Counted from the first letter of the stretch, positions 49,093 through 57,821 are shown. The stretch: DNA of 64,000 nucleotides from Schaalia odontolytica (GCF_002847525.1 NZ_PKKM01000005.1:133157-197156); one strand, 5' to 3'. Program-made: numbers and translations. Notes: generated from the letters alone by a model not told the origin.

Positions 49093-49760
49093 GCGTGATC
49101 TCCCGTGTGTGCGTTGACTCCGACACCCGCCGCTTCAATCGCGCGCGGCGTGGTCGGGTCCAGGTCTTTGATGACACGGGCGGGGTTGCCGACAGCGATG
49201 GAGTTGGCGGGGATATCACGCGTGACGACGGCACCTGCTCCGATGATCGAGTTTTCACCGATGGTCACGCCCGGGCACACGACGACGGAGCCGCCCAGCC
49301 ACACGTTATCCTCGATGGTGATCGGGGCTGAGGACTCCCATTTCGCGCGACGAGGCCCGGGCTCGGTCGGGTGGATCGCCGTGTAGAGCGAGCAGTTGGG
49401 GCCGATGAGGACGTCGGCGCCGATGACGACCGGGGCGACGTCGAGCACGGTCAGCCCGTAGTTGGCCCAGGAACCGTCGCCGATGGAGATGTTGTACCCA
49501 TAGTCGACACGCAGCGGAGGCCGGATGTCGACGCCCTCCCCCACCTGCCCGAGAACCTGGGCAAGCAGGTAGGCGGCAATGTCCGGGTCGGTGGGATAGG
49601 CCTGCTCGTAAAGGCTCAGGAGGCGAACCGCGCGCTTCGTGAGTGCCGAAAGTTCATCGTCCGCGACGTAGTAGTCGCCGGCTTCCAGGCGCTGGGCGGG
49701 CGTGCGCTCGTCCTCGCGGAATCGGGGGTCGTCGAAGTTCGTTCCCGGGGAGATGGTCAT
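49089..49760 (-). CDS. Sugar/maltose O-acetyltransferase-like hexapeptide protein
   Basis: About 223 residues from ATG 49760, which overlaps the GATase stop (ATGA). The left-handed beta-helix repeats are clear: IGADVLIGPNCSLYTAIHPTEP, then ITIEDNVWLGGSVVVCPGVTIGENSIIGAGAVVTRDIPANSIAVGNPARVIK split over several turns. The catalytic His is in AIHPTEPG. N-terminal helices come before. It belongs to the LacA/Maa family and acetylates a sugar hydroxyl with acetyl-CoA; the acceptor is unknown. Confidence 0.9.
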   Translation of the reverse strand: MTISPGTNFDDPRFREDERTPAQRLEAGDYYVADDELSALTKRAVRLLSLYEQAYPTDPDIAAYLLAQVLGQVGEGVDIRPPLRVDYGYNISIGDGSWANYGLTVLDVAPVVIGADVLIGPNCSLYTAIHPTEPGPRRAKWESSAPITIEDNVWLGGSVVVCPGVTIGENSIIGAGAVVTRDIPANSIAVGNPARVIKDLDPTTPRAIEAAGVGVNAHTGDHA

Positions 49761-50539
49761 GCGACCAGGGTAGTCGACGCCCTTTCGAGGCGGGGAGCGC
49801 GGCGCGCGTCCAGGTGGCCGAGGAGCGCGTGCAGCTGGGAGATGTCGGCGGCGGGATCCTCGGGGTGCCACTGCACGCCGATGACGGGGGCGTCCAGCGA
49901 TTCGACGGCCTCGATCGTGCCGTCGGGGGCCTGCGCGCTGACCTGGAGGCCCTGCGCGAGGCGCGCAACGCGCTGGTGGTGCGCCGACGAAATAATCAGC
50001 TCGGAGTTGGTGAGGACGGGCGCGAGTGCGCGCTCGAGGTTCGTTCCCTCGCCGACGCGCACGCTGTGGCGGATGAAGCGGTGATCGGACAGGATCCGGT
50101 TGTTCGTGTGAGTGCCGTGGGCGCCCTCGATATGCTGCTCGAGCGTGCCGCCGAGCGCCGTATTGATGATCTGCATGCCGCGGCAAATTCCCAGGAGCGG
50201 GGTGCCCGTGCGCACGGCATAGTCAACGAGGGCAATCTGTCCACGGTCGGCGCGGTACCAGTGGCGCCCCTCGGCCTCGTAGCCCTGGGAGGCGCCGTAC
50301 AGGCTGGGGTGGACGTCCTCGCCGCCCATGATGATGATGGCGTCGGCATGCTGGGCGCGCAGGGGTGCGCCCTCGGCACCGTCTTCCTGCGCGTATTCGC
50401 GGATGACGTTCCAGGTGGGCAGAGCGGCCTCAAGCAGACGATCCCACAGTCGCATGCAGATGTTGTTGTATGCCTCGTCCCCCGGGCGTGCCGGCAGGAC
50501 GTTGGAAATCAACAACGTCGGCTTCGTGTGGTTCGTCAT
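49757..50539 (-). CDS. Class-I glutamine amidotransferase-type hydrolase (peptidase C26)
   Basis: 260 residues from ATG 50539. The nucleophile Cys119 lies in GTPLLGICRGMQIIN, and the His of the triad is in IGVQWHPEDPA. This group includes gamma-glutamyl-GABA hydrolase (PuuD), which frees GABA in putrescine breakdown; no other puu gene is nearby, so substrate is uncertain. Its first 126 or so codons have a near-copy at 52637-53006. It is coupled to the acetyltransferase gene by a 4-bp overlap. Confidence 0.88.
   Translation of the reverse strand: MTNHTKPTLLISNVLPARPGDEAYNNICMRLWDRLLEAALPTWNVIREYAQEDGAEGAPLRAQHADAIIIMGGEDVHPSLYGASQGYEAEGRHWYRADRGQIALVDYAVRTGTPLLGICRGMQIINTALGGTLEQHIEGAHGTHTNNRILSDHRFIRHSVRVGEGTNLERALAPVLTNSELIISSAHHQRVARLAQGLQVSAQAPDGTIEAVESLDAPVIGVQWHPEDPAADISQLHALLGHLDARRAPRLERASTTLVA
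50163..50539. repeat. Duplicated segment, unit A copy 1 (GATase N-terminal part)
   Basis: This stretch is nearly identical to 52637-53006. Both encode the GATase from its start to the active-site sequence GMQIIN. Beyond that point the copies diverge. It marks one end of a segmental duplication. Confidence 0.85.
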
Positions 50540-50716
50540 GATCCCTATCATGTCAGCACTGGGCACCGAGCGCGCGGGGCGTTCACGGGGTGGCCAATTG
50601 TGACAGCGCGTGTCCATCCCTGCGTACGACGGGAAAGTAACGCTGCCCCACGCACGACGAGGCCGGGGCGGATCCGTGCATTCACGGCCCTGAGCCCCGG
50701 CCTCGCTCGTCGATGG

Positions 50717-51733
50717 TCAGTTCTCGGACACGAAGCGGTCCACGCGCTCGAGCAGCTCGGCCTTCTCATCGTCCGAGATCCACGCGATCTCGATCGAGTT
50801 GCGGGCAATGCGCTCCAGGTCCGCGCGGCCGAGGCCAAAACGCTGCGCAAGCGCCAGGTAGTTGTCGCCGACGTAGCCGCCGAAGTAGGCGGGATCGTCC
50901 GAGTTGACGCTCACCTTGACGCCCGCGGCGGTCAGCTCGACGATCTCCTTTCCCTTCATTTCCTCAGTGACGAAGGAGTTGGACAGGGGGCACGAGGTCA
51001 GGCCGATGCCGTGGTCACGGGCGTAGGCGACCAGCTCGGGATCCTCGACGATGTTCGTGCCGTGGTCGAGGCGCTCGGCGCCCAGCTCGATCAGGGCCGC
51101 GCGGATGTTGTCGATCGAGCCAACCTGGTCGATATCGCAGTGCATCGTCACGTGCAGGCCGGCCTCACGCGCCAGGGCGAAGACCTCGGCAAACTTCGTG
51201 GGCGGATTGTCGCGCTCGTCGGAGTCAAGCCCGACGCCGATGAACATGTCCTTGTAGGGCAGGGCCGCCTGGAGCGTCTCGAGCGCGGACTGCGCGCTCA
51301 TGTCACGCAGGAAGCACAGGATGAGGTCGGCGGACAGGCCAGCCTCGCGGGCCTCGACGACGGCGCGGTGATAGCCGCGGATGACCGTCTCGATGGCGAT
51401 GCCGCGCGAGGTGTGGGCCTGCGGGTCGAAGAAACATTCGGCGCGCACGACACCGTTCGCGCGAGCGCGCTCGAAGTAGGCGGCGGCCAGGTCGTGGAAG
51501 TCGTCCTCGTCTTGGAGAACGTCCATGGCCGGATAGTAGACGGCCAGGAAGGACGTGAGGTCGTTGAACCGGTAGGTCGCCTGGACTTCCTCGACCGTGG
51601 ACTGACCGATGTCGACGCCGTTCTTGCGGGCCAGGGCCAGCTTCAGGTCGGGCTCGAGGGTGCCTTCCAGGTGCAGGTGCAGCTCGGCCTTGGGCAGTCC
51701 GAAGGCGAAGTCGCGGGTCACGTCGGCGCTCAT
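50717..51733 (-). CDS. Adenine/adenosine deaminase family protein (adenine deaminase-like)
   Basis: 338 residues from ATG 51733 (GGAGGA upstream). Zinc motifs are AELHLHLEGTLEPD, GLHVTMHCDID, ERLDHGTNIVEDPEL and VSVNSDDPAYFGGYVGDN. The last sequence, with DDPAYFGGY in place of the DDP of ordinary adenosine deaminases, is a mark of the adenine deaminase branch (fungal Aah1 and related bacterial enzymes), so the likely reaction is adenine to hypoxanthine. A decayed paralog is at 53891-54532. It lies 177 bp upstream of the GATase gene. Confidence 0.88.
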   Translation of the reverse strand: MSADVTRDFAFGLPKAELHLHLEGTLEPDLKLALARKNGVDIGQSTVEEVQATYRFNDLTSFLAVYYPAMDVLQDEDDFHDLAAAYFERARANGVVRAECFFDPQAHTSRGIAIETVIRGYHRAVVEAREAGLSADLILCFLRDMSAQSALETLQAALPYKDMFIGVGLDSDERDNPPTKFAEVFALAREAGLHVTMHCDIDQVGSIDNIRAALIELGAERLDHGTNIVEDPELVAYARDHGIGLTSCPLSNSFVTEEMKGKEIVELTAAGVKVSVNSDDPAYFGGYVGDNYLALAQRFGLGRADLERIARNSIEIAWISDDEKAELLERVDRFVSEN

Positions 51734-51750
51734 GTGTCCTCCACAGGTAA

Positions 51751-51794
51751 CGGGGCGGGTGTCGCGGAACAATTGTCCCACTCCACCCGCCCCG
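51751..51794 (-). promoter_or_regulatory. Conserved leader hairpin upstream of adenine deaminase-like gene
   Basis: CGGGGCGGGTG (51751-51761) pairs with CACCCGCCCCG (51784-51794), with the palindromic ACAATTGT in the loop. The stem ends 17 nt before the ATG, so it is in the leader. The same element occurs before the decayed copy at 54550-54593, so it belongs to the duplicated unit. A role in control of the gene is inferred. Confidence 0.5.
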
Positions 51795-52020
51795 CGCGAA
51801 AGGAAATCACATAGCGAACGGGCCGACACGACGGCCGCCGTTCACGTGGTTCGAGAACTAGGTGGATGCGCTCGCGTGTCTGGCGTGCTCGCGCATGGTG
51901 GCGTGACTTAGATGTCTCCGCATGTTCGGTCACGTCTCACACGTGGCGCTCACCGTTGCCATAAGATTCGCTGTATGCGCTTCTGACGCGTTTTCGTGGG
52001 CGAGTGCGCTTAGGCGTGCG

Positions 52021-52084
52021 AAAGCCCCGCAGACGCTCACCCAGCCCCCTTGATGAGGGTGTTGGGTGTGTCTGCGGGGCTTTT
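52021..52084. terminator. Strong bidirectional terminator-like hairpin
   Basis: AAAGCCCCGCAGAC (52021-52034) pairs exactly with GTCTGCGGGGCTTT (52070-52083), extended inside by CACCCA/TGGGTG. On the plus strand it ends in CTTTTGC. The 14-bp arms make it a strong stop for the chimeric minus-strand gene that ends at 52152. The 400 bp between it and 51734 hold the leader described separately and no other gene that I can support. Confidence 0.75.
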
Positions 52085-52151
52085 GCTGTGTGTTCCGGCC
52101 TTGCCGGTTGGGGGTGGACGCGTGGTCTCCCCCCCTTTTTTGTGTTGCCGG

Positions 52152-53006
52152 TTACTGTGCGGGCGGTGGTGGTACCGGCGGGGCGGGAGGCGCGGGTGGG
52201 GGCGGTGGCGGTGGAACGCTGCTCCCGGTCGCGGGCGGCGGAGGGGGAGGCGCGGATGTGGCCTCTAGGGTTGCGCGTAGGCTGCTTTTCTCCCAGTCGG
52301 GTGGTAGTGACCGTTTGCGGCCCTCCCACACGGCGAACAGTTCACCACTGTCGGTGCCGGGTTTGCGCATGTGTTCGGGTGGCTTCACGCCGGGCGTTTT
52401 GTGTGCTTGTCCGGGGGTGCGTCCAGCGTGAGCGCCAGTCGAGCGCGCGTATCCCTTGTAGAGGCTGTCGTTGTCCATGTGGACGCGCTCATACTCGCCT
52501 TCGCCGTCATTCTTGGTCGCGCCTCCGTACCCGTTGAAACCGAGGGCAGCCTGCCGCCACTGTAGGTGCTGGTCGCGTTCCCTGTAGGCGCGGTCGTGCG
52601 TCTCGGTTGCTTTGAGGACGGGTTTGCGTCCGTTGATGATCTGCATGCCGCGGCAAATCCCCAGCAGCGGGGTGCCCGTGCGCACGGCGTAGTCGACGAG
52701 GGCGATCTGTCCGCGATCGGCGCGGTACCAGTGACGCCCCTCGGCCTCGTAGCCCTGGGTGGCGCCGTACAGGCTGGGGTGGACGTCCTCGCCGCCCATG
52801 ATGATGATGGCGTCCGCGTGCTGGGCGCGCAGGGCGGCGCCCTCGGCACCATCTTCCTGCGCGTACTCGCGGATGACGTTCCAGTTCGGCAGCGCGGCCT
52901 CAAGGAGACGATCCCACAGGCGCATGCAGATGTTGTTGTATGCCTCGTCCCCCGGGCGTGCCGGCAGGACGTTGGAAATCAACAACGTCGGCCTGTGGGA
53001 ATTCAT
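52152..53006 (-). pseudogene. Chimeric, truncated second copy of the GATase gene
   Basis: From ATG 53006 the first 125 or so residues nearly equal the intact GATase, including the nucleophile in GICRGMQIIN. The frame then runs into unrelated sequence (GRKPVLKATETHDRAYRERD, then LYKGYARSTGAHAGRTPGQ and RKRSLPPDWEKSS) and ends in a poly-proline tail (SAPPPPPP, VPPPPPPP). The His of the triad is lost, so it cannot be an active hydrolase of this family. The downstream half looks like part of another gene, perhaps phage-derived (LPPDWEK recalls the lead of some HNH proteins), read partly out of frame. Confidence 0.8.
52637..53006. repeat. Duplicated segment, unit A copy 2
   Basis: Nearly identical to 50163-50539 as far as the start codon. 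Just upstream of both copies there is a shared TGGCCAATTGTGACA (50591-50605 and 53057-53071). In this copy the leader also folds as a hairpin, GGCCACGGCG with its complement, near 53020-53060. Confidence 0.85.
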
Positions 53007-53167
53007 GACTACATAATGACAGGCCACGGCGCGGTGCCCTACGGGCGTCCACGCCGTGGCCAATTGTGACAACGGGACCGGGGTCTGGCAACGGCCTCTC
53101 AACCTCTGGCGGCGGTGCCCACCGCGTCGTCCAGAACCGGAATATCAATCCCGGACAACACACGCGT

Positions 53168-53815
53168 TCACTTGGCGTCGCCGTGGGAGAAACCGCTCAC
53201 CTTCTCCTTCACACCAGCGACGAACGTCTCGTGTTTTTCCTTGAGGTCGGCGACGCGGTCTTTCCACGCCGTCTCCACCTCCTCCCGGCGCTGTTCGCGC
53301 AACGCCTTGCGGGCCGCTTCGTCCGCCGCCTCGATGGCTGCGGCTTCGGCCTTGATCTCAGAGATCGTCTCCTGCAGTGAACGGCGGATGACGGCGCCAC
53401 CGAGACGCGCCACCTCGCCGTTGAGCAGCTCAACATTGTCCTCAGTGGTCTGAAGGACAACGACATTCGATCCCGGAACCATGCGCGAGGCCACCTCGGA
53501 CAGCGCGAACTCGTGCGCATCCGCACGCGCCAGGTCTGCGGTGGATCCGGCGAGCGCGCCCACACCCCACCCCAGCAGCATGCCAATGGGGCCGGCCAGG
53601 GCGCCAATGACCAGACCAATCACCGAACCAGTTCCGAAGCCGAAAGAGGATGCGGAGTCACTGGCCTCAGGAATGGATACGTGCCCCGAATCGTCCACTT
53701 CGACGATCGCGCCGGACACGATGCCGAGTCGGTCGGCCTGGGCAGTCAACTTGGAGAACGCCTCGTAGGACTGCGCGGTTGTCGGGAAACTTGCGATTGC
53801 AATATAATCAGTCAT
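53168..53815 (-). CDS. DUF1269-like membrane-associated protein
   Basis: About 215 residues from the ATG near 53815 (GGAGAG upstream). After an N-terminal alpha/beta part (DYIAIASFPTTAQSYEAFSKL) comes a glycine-rich hydrophobic segment of about 40 residues (FGTGSVIGLVIGALAGPIGM, then LLGWGVGALAGS), a second small domain (VVVLQTTEDNVELLNGEVARLGG) and a C-terminal charged helix rich in Ala/Glu/Lys/Arg, likely coiled coil. This matches the DUF1269 type, for which no function is established. It sits between the two decayed duplicated units. Confidence 0.78.
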   Translation of the reverse strand: MTDYIAIASFPTTAQSYEAFSKLTAQADRLGIVSGAIVEVDDSGHVSIPEASDSASSFGFGTGSVIGLVIGALAGPIGMLLGWGVGALAGSTADLARADAHEFALSEVASRMVPGSNVVVLQTTEDNVELLNGEVARLGGAVIRRSLQETISEIKAEAAAIEAADEAARKALREQRREEVETAWKDRVADLKEKHETFVAGVKEKVSGFSHGDAK

Positions 53816-53890
53816 TGTCTCTCCATTCTCGGGATTATGTGCAACGACCATTTCAGTCTAACTCCCCCTATGGCGATAACTCAATACTTC

Positions 53891-54532
53891 TCACTGAATC
53901 ACGAAGTCCTCCCCGCGCCGTACCCGTCCCGTGCACGGCGCAAGGCGGGGGCCCCGTGTCAGGGGTAAGACGAGCCCCTCCCCCGCTTCGAACGCCTCGA
54001 GCCCGGCCAGGAGGCGTTCCTTGTCCTGGTCCGGCGCCCAGCTGATCTCGATCGAATTGCGCGCGATTCGCGCTAGGGCGGAGCAGTCCAATCCGAAGCG
54101 CTCGGCGAGGGCGAAGTAGTAGTCGGCGATGTAGCCACCGAAGTAAGCGGGGTCGTCGGAGTCCAGGCCCACGCCGATGAACATGTCCTTGTAGGGCAGC
54201 CAGCCTGCAGCGTCTCGAGGGCAGCCTGCGCGCTCACATCGCACAGGAAACACAGGATCAGGTCGACGAAAGGCCCGACTCGCGCGCCTCGACGACGGCG
54301 CGGTAGTAGCCGCGAATGACCGTCTCAATCGAAATGCCGCGCGAGGTGTGGGCCTGAGGTCGTTGAACTGGTAGGTGGCCTGAACCTCCTCAACGGTGCT
54401 TTGACCGATGTCGACGCCGTTCTTACGGGCGAGGGCCAGCTTCAGATCGGGTTCGAGGGTGCCTTCCAGGTGCAGGTGCAGCTCGGCCTTGGGTAGGCCG
54501 AACGCAAAGTCGCGGGTCACGTCAGTGCTCAT
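53891..54532 (-). pseudogene. Decayed second copy of the adenine deaminase-like gene
   Basis: From ATG 54532 the first 57 residues match the intact gene at 50717-51733, including AELHLHLEGTLEPD. The frame then passes through a deletion and out-of-frame sequence (54355-54200), returns at GWLPYKDMFIGVGLDSD and jumps, by a second deletion, from GLDSD straight to DPAYFGGY, skipping the catalytic Glu/His region. The end (SWAPDQDKERLLAGLEAF) is diverged. Although open for 213 codons, it lacks the HCD and DHG motifs and cannot be active. Confidence 0.85.
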
Positions 54533-54549
54533 GTGACCTCCACAGATAA

Positions 54550-54593
54550 CGGGGCGGGTATCGCGGAACAATTGTCCCACTCCACCCGCCCCG
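54550..54593 (-). promoter_or_regulatory. Leader hairpin of the decayed deaminase copy
   Basis: CGGGGCGGGT (54550-54559) pairs with ACCCGCCCCG (54584-54593), with GCGGAACAATTGTCCCAC in the loop, as in the intact copy at 51751-51794. It is preserved better than the coding part, which shows it was part of the original unit. Confidence 0.5.
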
Positions 54594-54662
54594 CGCTCAC
54601 GGAGGCCATATTGCGAACGAGGACGATGCTCACGCCCCGCTGCGTGTGTCAGGCTACTGGGC

Positions 54663-55994
54663 TCAGGCCAGCGCCCCCATCGGGTCCCAGGCCGGCAGGT
54701 GCAGCGGTTCCTCGGTGATGACCGCGCGCAGCTCGGCGGGCAGGTCGTCCACGTGCACAGCCACCTCAAACACGTTGGCGTCGAACCAGACGGCGTCCAT
54801 CGTGAAGAAGCCCTTCTCACCGGGCTCCTCGCCCCAGGAGTTCTCGACGCGGAAGCGGCGGGCGTTGCCCTCCTCGTCGATGTCGACACCCGTGAAGAGC
54901 ATCGCGTGGTTCATCGCGGACTCGCCCGTGTTGACACGCTGCTCCTTCGAGGTGGAGAAGTCCACGCCGAAGAGGTTGTCGAAGTCGTAGAGGCCCTCGA
55001 CGAACAGGCCGGAGGCGCGGTCGGACTGCTGGTCGCAGTCAGCGCCGAACCAGACGGCGCGGCCCGAGGCCAGGATGGAGGCCGTGATCTCACGGATCTG
55101 CTCGACGGGGGTGTTCACGTAGAGGATCGGCCGCCCGCCCACGACGTTGCCCATGTGGTCGACCGTCAGGGTGTGGCCCTTGGGGTGCTCGGCGCGCGGG
55201 TCATCGACGAGGCACACGTACTGCGTGAGGTCCACGTCCACGTAGCGCTCGTAGAACTCGCGCGGGGTGAGGACGCCGTCGCGGTGGAACTCGCCCTTGT
55301 CGTCGCGCCACTCCCACTCGAACGAGGCCGGGGGCTCGCCCAGGCAGATGACGAGGATCCGCCACACGTCGGCCAGCGCGGCCTCCTTGACCTCGAGGAT
55401 CTCCTCCTCGGAGGCGCCGGCCTCGACGAGGGAACGCAGCTCGAGGGCGGTGCGGCGCAGGACGACCTTCAGGCGGGCGTTCATGGGGGCGGTGTGGCCG
55501 GAGGACTCGGTCTCGGGCATCGCGACCTTGGGGACGAGGCCGTGCTTGAGGTAGAGGGACACCGCCATGTCCCACTGGCCGCCGTCGGAGAGGACATCGC
55601 CGAGCAGGAACTGCAGGAGGCGGCCGTCGAGTTCCTCGGTCTTCGCGGTGGCGATGACGTCAGTGAGGAAGAAGTTGGCACGCTCAAACTTGTCCCAGAA
55701 CAGCACGTAGTTCTGCGAGAACTCGAAGTCCTTGAGGCCCAGGTGGGTGCGCGCGGTCGAGCGCAGCAGGTTCAGGGAGGAGAAGAGCCAGCAGCGACCG
55801 GACTTCTTCTGCGACGTCACCTTCCAGTCGTCCACCTTGTGGGACACGACCGTGGGGGTGGCAACCACCTTGGCACGGTCGAAGGCGACCGGCTCGACAC
55901 CGGCGTGGGCGACGGCGTTGCGTGCGACCGCGCGGGCGGAGTCTGAGGATGCGTGTAGGGAGGCGACGAATTCGTCGGTGATCTCGTGTGCCAT
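54663..55994 (-). CDS. pepC: Aminopeptidase C (bleomycin hydrolase family)
   Basis: 443 residues from ATG 55994 (AAAGGAA upstream). A papain-like cytosolic cysteine aminopeptidase, usually a hexamer, that trims peptides. The triad is visible as KKSGRCWLFSSLNLLR (Cys), ESAMNHAMLFTGVDID (His) and RVENSWGEEPGEKGFF (Asn). The NVVGGRPILYVNTPVEQ stretch is typical. The C-terminal residues, which reach into the active site in this family, read GALA. Divergent from the aldose epimerase gene. Confidence 0.95.
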   Translation of the reverse strand: MAHEITDEFVASLHASSDSARAVARNAVAHAGVEPVAFDRAKVVATPTVVSHKVDDWKVTSQKKSGRCWLFSSLNLLRSTARTHLGLKDFEFSQNYVLFWDKFERANFFLTDVIATAKTEELDGRLLQFLLGDVLSDGGQWDMAVSLYLKHGLVPKVAMPETESSGHTAPMNARLKVVLRRTALELRSLVEAGASEEEILEVKEAALADVWRILVICLGEPPASFEWEWRDDKGEFHRDGVLTPREFYERYVDVDLTQYVCLVDDPRAEHPKGHTLTVDHMGNVVGGRPILYVNTPVEQIREITASILASGRAVWFGADCDQQSDRASGLFVEGLYDFDNLFGVDFSTSKEQRVNTGESAMNHAMLFTGVDIDEEGNARRFRVENSWGEEPGEKGFFTMDAVWFDANVFEVAVHVDDLPAELRAVITEEPLHLPAWDPMGALA

Positions 55995-56120
55995 GGGCCG
56001 AGGCGTTCCTTTCAATCGAGATTCATTCTCTATAAGGATACGCTTTTCGTAGTGACGCAGACGACTCAACTCCGTTTAGAATGGGTGTTATTCATGTTCA
56101 GTGAATGCGAAGGAGCATCG

Positions 56121-57020
56121 ATGATGGATCGTGGCGCATCGGGGCGCGAGATCGTTTTACAGGCCGGGGACTACGAGGCGCGGATCGTCACCGTCGGCGC
56201 CGGTCTGGCTAGCCTGCGCTACCGCGGACATGAACTCGTGGTGCCCCACGCCGTGAATGAGTGTCCCCCGGGATACCTGGGCAAGGTGCTCATGCCATGG
56301 CCGAACCGCGTCGCGGGTGGCTCCTATTCGTGGGAGGGCACGTCCTACGACCTGCCGGTGGACGAGCCGACGTTCGGCACGTCGCTGCACGGTTTCGTGG
56401 CCTTCCAGGAGTGGGAGATTGCCGAGGCCGAAACTTCCTCGGTCCTTCTGTGCACCCTCATCGCGGCGCGCTATTCCTACCCGTGGACGCTGGCGGTGTC
56501 CGCCCGCTACAGCCTGGACGCGGACACGGGTCTCACCGTCGAGCTGTCGGCGACGAACATCGGAGAGGGCACCGCCCCCTACGGCGTCGGCTTCCACCCC
56601 TACCTGGCCGTTGACGGGGTACCGGCGGACGAGCTGGAACTCGAGAACCCCGCGTCGATCATCTACGAGGCCGACGCATCCATGATCCCGGTGGCGGCCC
56701 ACGACGTGGCCTCCTTCGGGCTGGACTTCCGTTCTCCCGCCATCATCGGTACCTCCCGCCTGGATAACGCTTTCGCCGGCCTGCCCGAGGGCACCTGGGC
56801 CGTGACGCTGCGCGACCCCGCTTCGGGCGTGGGCGTATCGCTGTCGTCTGACGCGCGCTGGCTACAGGTCTACTCGGCCGACTACATCAACCGCGTGGGC
56901 GTTGCCGTCGAGCCGATGAGCTGCCCACCGAACGCCTTCAACTCCGGCACTGACGTGGTCGCGCTGGGCGCGGGCGAGACTCACACGCTCAGCGCGCGGA
57001 TCGCCGGCTTCGAGAGCTGA
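56121..57020 (+). CDS. Aldose 1-epimerase family protein
   Basis: About 299 residues from ATG 56121 or 56124 (AAGGAG upstream). Interconverts alpha and beta anomers of hexoses. The fold is recognised from LMPWPNRVAGGSYSWEGTSY, FGTSLHGFVAF (catalytic His), APYGVGFHPYL (second His) and AVEPMSCPPNAFNSG (catalytic Glu). This is the bacterial galactose mutarotase-like group, where the sugar is often unproven. It ends 6 bp from the convergent rsmE. Confidence 0.9.
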   Translation: MMDRGASGREIVLQAGDYEARIVTVGAGLASLRYRGHELVVPHAVNECPPGYLGKVLMPWPNRVAGGSYSWEGTSYDLPVDEPTFGTSLHGFVAFQEWEIAEAETSSVLLCTLIAARYSYPWTLAVSARYSLDADTGLTVELSATNIGEGTAPYGVGFHPYLAVDGVPADELELENPASIIYEADASMIPVAAHDVASFGLDFRSPAIIGTSRLDNAFAGLPEGTWAVTLRDPASGVGVSLSSDARWLQVYSADYINRVGVAVEPMSCPPNAFNSGTDVVALGAGETHTLSARIAGFES

Positions 57021-57026
57021 CGAATC

Positions 57027-57815
57027 CTAGTATTTCCCCGCGGCGGCGCGGATCAGCGTCAGAGCAACCGCGCCGGCCGTGGACGAACGCAGGACGTTGT
57101 CTCCCAGCCCGATCGTGGAGGCACCCGCGTCCACCAGCTGCGCGGTCTCCTCGGCTCCGATGCCGCCCTCGGGCCCCACAACGAGGGCGATGCGTGCGGG
57201 AAGATCACCGTCCGCGGACGCTTCCTGGACCTGTGCGAGCACAGCCCCGAGCGAATCCGTGGCCTCCTCGTGGCAGACGAAGGCCACCCCGGCCTCGTCC
57301 GTCAGAGAGACGACCCAAGCGGCCAGCTCACGACTGTCCTTGACGTCCTCAACAACCGGGACGTAGGCGCGGCGCGACTGCTTGGCGGCAGCGCGGGCAA
57401 CGCCCTCCCACTTGGCGCGCCCCTTCTCGGCCTTCGGGCCCCTCCACTGCACAATCGCACGCTGGGAGGCCCACGGGATCACCCGGTCGATGCCGATCTC
57501 CGTACAGATTTCGACGGCGGCCTCGTCGCGCCCACCCTTGGCCAGCGCCTGAACGAGGATGACCTCGGGCTTCGGGGCATCCTCGCGCACGAGCTTGCGA
57601 ACGACCAGGGACAGCGAAGACTTATCGCTCCCACTCACCTCGCAGGTCGCGCGCGCTCCCGCGCCATCAACGACGTCGACCCACTCCCCTGCGCCGATAC
57701 GACGCACGGACGCAGCGTGACGTCCCTCGGCTCCCGCGAGGGTCGCAGCCTCTCCCACAGACAGAGCGTCGAGCGAGGGGGTCAGGTCCTCAGAGAGGAA
57801 AACGGGCAGCGTCAC
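57027..57815 (-). CDS. rsmE: 16S rRNA m3U1498 methyltransferase
   Basis: 262 residues. The PUA-like N-terminal domain (EGRHAASVRRIGAGEWVDVVDG) precedes the knotted SPOUT methyltransferase. The SAM site is ALVVGPEGGIGAEE, followed by STIGLGDNVLRSSTAGAVAL, the family signature. It follows dnaJ by 6 bp in the order hrcA-dnaJ-rsmE, common in actinobacteria. Confidence 0.96.
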   Translation of the reverse strand: MTLPVFLSEDLTPSLDALSVGEAATLAGAEGRHAASVRRIGAGEWVDVVDGAGARATCEVSGSDKSSLSLVVRKLVREDAPKPEVILVQALAKGGRDEAAVEICTEIGIDRVIPWASQRAIVQWRGPKAEKGRAKWEGVARAAAKQSRRAYVPVVEDVKDSRELAAWVVSLTDEAGVAFVCHEEATDSLGAVLAQVQEASADGDLPARIALVVGPEGGIGAEETAQLVDAGASTIGLGDNVLRSSTAGAVALTLIRAAAGKY

Positions 57816-57821
57816 GGCGCA

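Noticed and set aside
49761..50186. An upstream extension of the O-acetyltransferase gene
   Set aside because: It overlaps the supported GATase gene in another frame and has no hexapeptide or helical lead similarity.
52066..52537. Glycine-rich plus-strand frames opposite the chimeric pseudogene
   Set aside because: These are the complement of the poly-proline codon run, with no start signal or conserved features.
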